DNA of 18,259 nucleotides from MGIIa-L3 sp038150305 (GTDB lineage: Archaea > Thermoplasmatota > Poseidoniia > Poseidoniales > Poseidoniaceae): the NCBI GenBank assembly GCA_038150305.1, contig JAYOTG010000033.1:1-18259 (forward strand), given 5' to 3'. Below are positions 14,166 to 18,259 of the stretch, in pieces; positions within the stretch are counted from its first letter, which is position 1; each line of letters opens with the position of its first letter. Both the position numbers and the translations under genes were made by a program. The notes under the pieces were generated by a model. That model saw only the letters and a program-made list of their open reading frames with translations. It searched no databases and was not told the DNA's origin.

Positions 14166-15658
14166 ACAACCTCTGGGACCACACCGGTGCCGCAGGCGCA
14201 GGCTACGCACAGCCCGCGCCATTGGTGGCCGAAAGCGAGCTCAACCTCGCCACTTCGCTCCTGCGCAGGGAGGCGCCGCGCTGGCCACGCCTCTCAGAGC
14301 CTGAGATGGTGCGCCACTACACGAACCTCTCACGCCGCAACTTCGGCATCGACACGGGCTTCTATCCGCTTGGCTCGTGCACGATGAAGCACAACCCGCG
14401 CGTGAACGAGGTCATCGCGCAAATGCCCGGCATCTGCGACGTGCATCCGCACCAGCCCGAGCACCACCTGCAGGGCCTGCTGTCCATCTTCCACGAAATG
14501 CAGCACATGCTTGCGGTGTGTGCCGGCATGGACGAAGTCACCCTTCAGCCGGTGGCCGGCGCGCAGGGCGAATTCACAGCCGTGCGCTGCATTCAGGAGT
14601 ACTTCCGCGAGCGCGGCGAAGCACAGCGCACCCGCATCGTGGTGCCCGACTCCGCCCACGGGACGAACCCAGCGAGCGCCGCGATGGCAGGCTTCGAAAT
14701 CGTTGAGGTGCCCTCCACCGAGGACGGCCGCATCGACCTCCAAGCGCTTGAGGCCGTCCTTGACGATACCATCGCCGCGATGATGATCACCAACCCGAAC
14801 ACGCTCGGCCTGTTTGAGACCGACATCGCTGCCGCCGCAGAACTCGTTCACGGCGTGGGCGGCCAGATGTACTACGACGGAGCGAACTTCAACGCCATCA
14901 TCGGCCGAACCTCGCCCGGTCTCATGGGCTTCGACGCGGTCCACTACAACCTCCACAAGACCTTCAGCCAGCCCCACGGCGGTGGCGGACCCGGCTCTGG
15001 CCCCATTGGCGTCAAGGCGCACCTCGCGCCCTTCCTGCCCGGCCCTGTTGTCGCCGTGCGCGACGCCGAGGCCGGCGAGCGCACCGTCGAGGCCGGTCGC
15101 TGGTTCCACTGGCGCGAGCCTGAGCACAGCATCGGCAAGGTGCAACAATGGCACGGCAACGCAGGGGCCGTCCTGCGCTGTTGGGCCTTCTACCGCCGCT
15201 ACGGTCGTGATTTGCGCACCATGTCCGAACACGCGGTGCTCAACGCGAACTACCTCCGCCATGCCATCCACCGGGAAGCCAAGGACGCGGGCGTGGACCA
15301 CCTCTTCGTGGACGGCGCGCGAACGGACGTGGCCAAGCACGAGTTCACGCTCTCCATGCAGCCGGCCAAGGAAGCCCTGGGCGTGACCGCGATGGACATC
15401 GCCAAGGGATTGCTCGACATGGGCTACATGGCGCCGACGGTCTACTTCCCGCTGGTCGTGCCAGAGTGCCTGATGATCGAGCCGACCGAGACCGAAGCCA
15501 AGGACACGCTCGACCGTTTCGCCAAGGATTTCGTGGCTGTGGTCGGCACCGATCCAGCCACCTTGCATGCTGCGCCGGTCACCACGCCGGTCCGTCGCGT
15601 GGACGAAGTCTACGCCGCGCGCAACCTCTGCCTGCGTGTTCCTGAAGACGACCTCTGA
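14162..15658 (+). CDS. gcvPB: Glycine decarboxylase P-protein, subunit 2
   Basis: A 498-residue PLP-carrying half of the P-protein. Motifs are FYPLGSCTMKHNPR (67-80), LQPVAGAQGEF (128-138), PDSAHGTNPASAAMAGF (162-178), ITNPNTLGLFE (209-219), YYDGANFNAI (237-246) and HYNLHKTFSQPHGGGGPGSG (261-280), where Lys266 binds PLP. The start at 14162 overlaps the gcvPA stop as ATGA; an upstream in-frame ATG at 14141 lies deeper inside gcvPA and is less likely. Equal expression of the two subunits is expected from this coupling. The lipoyl carrier gcvH and dihydrolipoamide dehydrogenase are absent from the window and must be encoded elsewhere if the system works. Confidence 0.96.
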   Translation: MNNLWDHTGAAGAGYAQPAPLVAESELNLATSLLRREAPRWPRLSEPEMVRHYTNLSRRNFGIDTGFYPLGSCTMKHNPRVNEVIAQMPGICDVHPHQPEHHLQGLLSIFHEMQHMLAVCAGMDEVTLQPVAGAQGEFTAVRCIQEYFRERGEAQRTRIVVPDSAHGTNPASAAMAGFEIVEVPSTEDGRIDLQALEAVLDDTIAAMMITNPNTLGLFETDIAAAAELVHGVGGQMYYDGANFNAIIGRTSPGLMGFDAVHYNLHKTFSQPHGGGGPGSGPIGVKAHLAPFLPGPVVAVRDAEAGERTVEAGRWFHWREPEHSIGKVQQWHGNAGAVLRCWAFYRRYGRDLRTMSEHAVLNANYLRHAIHREAKDAGVDHLFVDGARTDVAKHEFTLSMQPAKEALGVTAMDIAKGLLDMGYMAPTVYFPLVVPECLMIEPTETEAKDTLDRFAKDFVAVVGTDPATLHAAPVTTPVRRVDEVYAARNLCLRVPEDDL

Positions 15659-15700
15659 GCCGCACCACGTTGAAGTGCGAGCCCCCTCCAAGGGCAACCG

Positions 15701-16270
15701 ATGGTCGCTTGGGAGCGGGACCGCTCGGTGTCCCAAGGCGCTTCGATGCTGCTTCCGATGGCGTGGTCGCCGCTCTTCTGGTTGGCCGTTCTTCTGGACG
15801 CGAGGGCCGGATGGTCCAGCACCGTCACGCTGCTCTTCGTCGGCCTTGGCAGCGTCACGGCAGGGTTCCCTCTGTTTCTGCTGAGCGAAAATCGACCGTT
15901 CGCCCAACAGAAGGCACGTGTCGGACTTGGGGCCTTCGCCCTGCTTTGTGTGGTCGCCCTGATGGACGTCGGCCTTCCGTCCTGGGGCCTGTGCGTGGCG
16001 GGCTTGTTGCTCTGGTTCCTGGCTGCGCGGTTGGTTCAGCAGGCCTTGGCCACGCCGAGATGGCGGGCCTTGGTCCCTGTCGATGCCGCAGGCCTCGGTC
16101 CTGCATGGCGCCGTGCCGAGGGGCTCAGCGGCCGCTTCACCCAACAGATTGGAGCAACGCGGGCGCTGCTTTCCCTCTCGTCGTCCGTGCCTCTTCTGGA
16201 CGTGCTTGGACCGGATGCAGAACACATGAGGCCTGCGGATTTCGGCTTGGACGACCCTGAAGAGGCTTGA
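15701..16270 (+). CDS. Unknown four-helix membrane protein
   Basis: A 189-residue protein I do not recognise. Four hydrophobic stretches look like membrane helices, at about 16-33, 40-62, 74-91 and 95-113. A cytoplasmic-looking tail of about 75 residues follows, with RWRALVPVDAAGLGPAWRRAEG and an acidic end (DDPEEA). The start at 15701 has AAGGG about five bases upstream; an internal ATG at 15746 would still include all four helices. It begins 42 bases after gcvPB on the same strand and is followed 16 bases later by another small gene. The helix pattern and gene-like spacing support it as real, although no family motif is seen. Confidence 0.65.
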   Translation: MVAWERDRSVSQGASMLLPMAWSPLFWLAVLLDARAGWSSTVTLLFVGLGSVTAGFPLFLLSENRPFAQQKARVGLGAFALLCVVALMDVGLPSWGLCVAGLLLWFLAARLVQQALATPRWRALVPVDAAGLGPAWRRAEGLSGRFTQQIGATRALLSLSSSVPLLDVLGPDAEHMRPADFGLDDPEEA

Positions 16271-16286
16271 AGCGCAACGGGCGGCG

Positions 16287-16625
16287 ATGGACCTCGACAG
16301 CATCGCCCTCCACATGGCACGGCTCGGACTGATCCGTTCTGGCGGCGCGGCGGCGCGTGCCATCAGCGGTGGTGCCGCGCCACGGCTCCGACAAGTGGGC
16401 CTCGCCCTGCTGAGGGCGGACCTTCGACGGGCGCGTCGTGCCTTGGAGGCCGTGCGGATGCGAGGGTCGGGGTGGTACGACTGGCGCGATCTGCCGCCTC
16501 ACGTCGTGGTGCTGGCCGTTGAGCGGGCGCAACGCTTGGGGCTGGAGGCGACGCGCGCGGCGGTCTTTCTCGGCCCATCTTCGGACGGCCCTTCTTGGCT
16601 CGACGTGGGCCGTTTTCCGTCTTGA
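16287..16625 (+). CDS. Small hypothetical protein, arginine-rich
   Basis: A 112-residue soluble protein of unknown function. It is rich in alanine, leucine and arginine, with a probable long helix around 30-57 (APRLRQVGLALLRADLRRAR) and a second half containing a WYDWRDLPPHVVVLAV segment. No metal, nucleotide or DNA-binding motif is clear. It lies between the membrane protein gene and purE on the same strand, with a 16-base gap upstream and 55 bases downstream. An internal ATG at 16314 is an alternative start. In high-G+C DNA such a short frame could be spurious; position in a run of same-strand genes is the main support. Confidence 0.45.
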   Translation: MDLDSIALHMARLGLIRSGGAAARAISGGAAPRLRQVGLALLRADLRRARRALEAVRMRGSGWYDWRDLPPHVVVLAVERAQRLGLEATRAAVFLGPSSDGPSWLDVGRFPS

Positions 16626-16670
16626 GGGAGCAGCCAAGGGCATGGGCACGTTGATGAACCGCCAAAGGGG

Positions 16671-16680
16671 GGAGGAGGTC
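16671..16680 (+). promoter_or_regulatory. Strong ribosome-binding site that sets the purE start
   Basis: A purine run containing GGAGG at 16671-16675 lies five bases before the ATG at 16681. This selects that codon over the in-frame ATGs at 16642 and 16654, which add residues with no counterpart in PurE. Confidence 0.6.
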
Positions 16681-17160
16681 ATGGAAGTCACCATCCTCCT
16701 TGGCTCGAAATCCGACATGCCCGTCGCCGAAAAGTGCACCAAGATCCTCGAGATGTTCGAGGTCACCTATCAGCTCCGCGTGGCCTCCGCCCACCGCTCC
16801 CCCGCCTTTGTGGAGTCCATCATCAAGGACGCCGAGGCCGACGGCTGCAAGGTCTTCATCGCCATGGCCGGTCTGGCCGCGGCCCTCCCCGGTGCGGTGG
16901 CTGCCCTCACCACCAAGCCCGTCATCGGCGTGCCCTGCGGCGGCCGCGTACCCTACGACTCCCTCCTCTCCATCGTGCAGTTGCCGCCGGGCGTGCCCGC
17001 CGCAACCGTCGGTGTGGACCGCGGCGACAACGCCGGTTACCTCGCGACCCAGATCCTCGCCATCGCCGACCCGGCGCACGCGGCCCGCCTCGCCCAGAAC
17101 AAGCTCGACCAGGTCGAGCGCGTCAAGGCGATGGACCGCGAGGTCAACGGGGGAGCTTGA
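16681..17160 (+). CDS. purE: PurE-family 5-carboxyaminoimidazole ribonucleotide mutase
   Basis: A 159-residue protein of normal PurE length. It makes CAIR in purine synthesis, either by rearranging N5-CAIR (class I, needs PurK) or by carboxylating AIR directly (class II). Seen are the phosphate-binding GSKSD at 8-12, SAHRSP at 36-41 with the catalytic histidine, GLAAALPG at 64-71, KPVIGVPCGG at 79-88 and LLSIVQLPPGVP at 95-106. AHR and the LLSIVQLPPG segment resemble class I and methanogen enzymes, but the third motif has Ala where bacterial class I enzymes typically have His before LPG. No purK lies in the window. The start at 16681 is set by a strong ribosome-binding site. The TGA stop is directly followed by the guaAb ATG. 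Confidence 0.93.
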   Translation: MEVTILLGSKSDMPVAEKCTKILEMFEVTYQLRVASAHRSPAFVESIIKDAEADGCKVFIAMAGLAAALPGAVAALTTKPVIGVPCGGRVPYDSLLSIVQLPPGVPAATVGVDRGDNAGYLATQILAIADPAHAARLAQNKLDQVERVKAMDREVNGGA

Positions 17161-18108
17161 ATGTTCGACGCCGAGGAGTTCATCTCCGAGGCGGTCGAGA
17201 CCCTCAAGCAGCAGATCGACGACATCGCCATCATCGCCTGCTCTGGCGGTGTTGATTCGGCCGTGGCCGCCGTGCTCGCCCACCAAGCCGTGGGCGATTT
17301 GCTTCACTGCGTCTATGTGGACACCGGCTTCATGCGCAAGGGCGAGACCGAGCAGGTCGAGGCGATGTTTGCTGCTCACGGCATTGAACTGACCACCGTG
17401 CACGCCGCAGACCGCTACTTTGCCGCCCTTGATGGCGTGACGGAGCCCGAAGCCAAGCGCAAGACCATCGGTGAATTGTTCATTCGAGTCTTCGAAGACG
17501 AGCAGGTCAAGGTCGGTGCGAAGTACCTCGTGCAGGGCACCATCGCACCCGACTGGATCGAATCCGGCGGTGGCGTCCGTGACACCATCAAGTCGCACCA
17601 CAACGTTGGCGGGCTCCCCGAAGACATGACGCTCGGCGTCGTGGAGCCGCTGCGCGAGTTGTACAAGGATGAGGTTCGCGACCTGGCCCGGACGCTTGGC
17701 ATCAGCGTGGCGGAGCGCCAGCCCTTCCCGGGCCCTGGCTTGGCCGTCCGTACCTTGGGTGACCTGACCCCGGAGCGTGTCGGTGTCGTCCGTGAGTGCT
17801 GTGCCATCGTCGAAGAAGAATTCGAGGCCGCCGCTGAGCGCGGCGAAATGGAGCTTCCATGGCAGTACTACGCGGCGCTTCTTCCCGTCCGCTCCGTCGG
17901 CGTTCACGGTGACGTGCGCGCCTACGGCGAGACGATCGTCGTGCGGGCCGTGCGCAGCATGGACGGCATGTCCGCACGCTACTCGGAAATCCCTCACAGC
18001 ATCCTCCAGAAGGTCAGCACCCGCATCACCAACGCCTGCAAGGGCTCCGTGAACCGCGTGGTCTACGACATCACCCACAAGCCTCCGGGCACCATTGAGT
18101 GGGAATGA
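17161..18108 (+). CDS. guaAb: GMP synthase subunit B (PP-ATPase)
   Basis: A 315-residue ATP-pyrophosphatase subunit that adenylates XMP and, with ammonia from a separate glutaminase subunit, makes GMP. The PP-loop SGGVDS is at 28-33. Other family motifs are VDTGFMRKGE (53-62), QGTIAPDWIESGG (125-137), KSHHNVGGLPE (144-154), RQPFPGPGLAVR (186-197) and the C-terminal DITHKPPGTIEWE. There is no N-terminal glutamine amidotransferase domain, and the upstream neighbour is purE, so this is the split archaeal form and the glutaminase partner must lie elsewhere. It begins on the base after the purE stop, so the two purine genes are co-transcribed. Confidence 0.96.
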   Translation: MFDAEEFISEAVETLKQQIDDIAIIACSGGVDSAVAAVLAHQAVGDLLHCVYVDTGFMRKGETEQVEAMFAAHGIELTTVHAADRYFAALDGVTEPEAKRKTIGELFIRVFEDEQVKVGAKYLVQGTIAPDWIESGGGVRDTIKSHHNVGGLPEDMTLGVVEPLRELYKDEVRDLARTLGISVAERQPFPGPGLAVRTLGDLTPERVGVVRECCAIVEEEFEAAAERGEMELPWQYYAALLPVRSVGVHGDVRAYGETIVVRAVRSMDGMSARYSEIPHSILQKVSTRITNACKGSVNRVVYDITHKPPGTIEWE

Positions 18109-18127
18109 GCGGATTGGCTTCGTTACG

Positions 18128-18145
18128 CGGTCGGTGAATCGACCG
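18128..18145. other. Small inverted repeat after guaAb
   Basis: CGGTCG and CGACCG form a perfect six-base stem with a six-base loop GTGAAT, about 20 bases after the guaAb stop. No T-run follows, so it is not a typical archaeal terminator. It could be an RNA 3'-end hairpin or chance. Confidence 0.3.
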
Positions 18146-18207
18146 TGGGGCCCTACGGTTTCCCGCGTAAAGAAGCGATTAAGAAGGGGAGGCGGGTCGC
18201 TCACCTC

Positions 18208-18259
18208 GCCGATTTAGCTTAGCTGGTGGAGCGTGGGACTGTTAATCCCAAGGTCGTGG
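18208..18259 (+). tRNA. tRNA-Asn (anticodon GTT), partial at right edge
   Basis: The first 52 bases of a tRNA are present: acceptor strand GCCGATT, D arm GCTT/GAGC with the AGCTGGTG loop, and anticodon stem TGGGA/TCCCA closing CTGTTAA with anticodon GTT (asparagine). The variable region AGGTC and the start of the T arm follow before the window ends. No intron interrupts the anticodon loop. Confidence 0.9.

Noticed and set aside
14330..16363. Very long minus-strand open frame opposite gcvPB and the membrane protein gene
   Set aside because: Antisense shadow typical of high-G+C DNA: low-complexity Arg/His/Gly/Val composition, no motif, while the plus strand has clear conserved enzymes.
16363..18204. 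Long minus-strand open frame opposite purE and guaAb
   Set aside because: The plus strand has unmistakable PurE and GMP synthase motifs; the antisense protein is His/Asp/Gly-rich with no recognisable domain.
1..18259. CRISPR arrays, insertion sequences, rRNA genes
   Set aside because: No regularly spaced repeats, no transposase motif or terminal inverted repeats, and no rRNA-like stretch were seen on either strand.

Overview
The window looks like a piece of a high-G+C archaeal genome. The best fit is a marine, heterotrophic euryarchaeon of the Marine Group II / Candidatus Poseidoniia type (Thermoplasmatota). The archaeal evidence seen here is a stand-alone GMP synthase PP-ATPase subunit, a split glycine decarboxylase, a DNA-binding regulator with a ThiN domain, and a TATA-like box about 25 bases before a start codon that would give a leaderless mRNA. 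The genus-level placement is inference from gene content and the style of the lipoprotein signal peptides.

Layout from left to right. Bases 1-716 have visibly lower G+C than the rest and hold a partial minus-strand gene of unknown function. It lies against the 3' end of a tRNA-Pro(CGG) gene, the classic position of an integrated element. A divergent tRNA-Val(CAC) follows. Then come two plus-strand genes for surface functions: a lipoprotein M28 metallopeptidase and a membrane protein that fuses an extracytoplasmic thioredoxin domain to a CcdA/DsbD-type electron-transfer channel.

Bases 3889-8860 hold a tightly coupled minus-strand operon: thiR (HTH-ThiN regulator), thiB (lipoprotein thiamine-binding protein), thiP (fused double permease), thiQ (ATPase), and last a PAP2-family membrane phosphatase joined by an ATGA overlap. 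The thiR promoter region carries a perfect 13-base palindrome, a good candidate operator.

Divergent from thiR is a PLP-dependent group II decarboxylase resembling animal glutamate/cysteine-sulfinate decarboxylases. It is followed 9 bases later by gcvT. A minus-strand GT4-type glycosyltransferase separates gcvT from gcvPA-gcvPB, the two halves of the glycine cleavage P-protein. gcvH and lpd are not in the window.

The right end carries two unrecognised small genes (one a four-helix membrane protein), then purE and guaAb back to back (purine synthesis), and a partial tRNA-Asn(GTT) running off the edge. Genes are densely packed: both pairs of convergent genes touch or overlap at their 3' ends, and no insertion sequence, CRISPR array or rRNA gene was seen.
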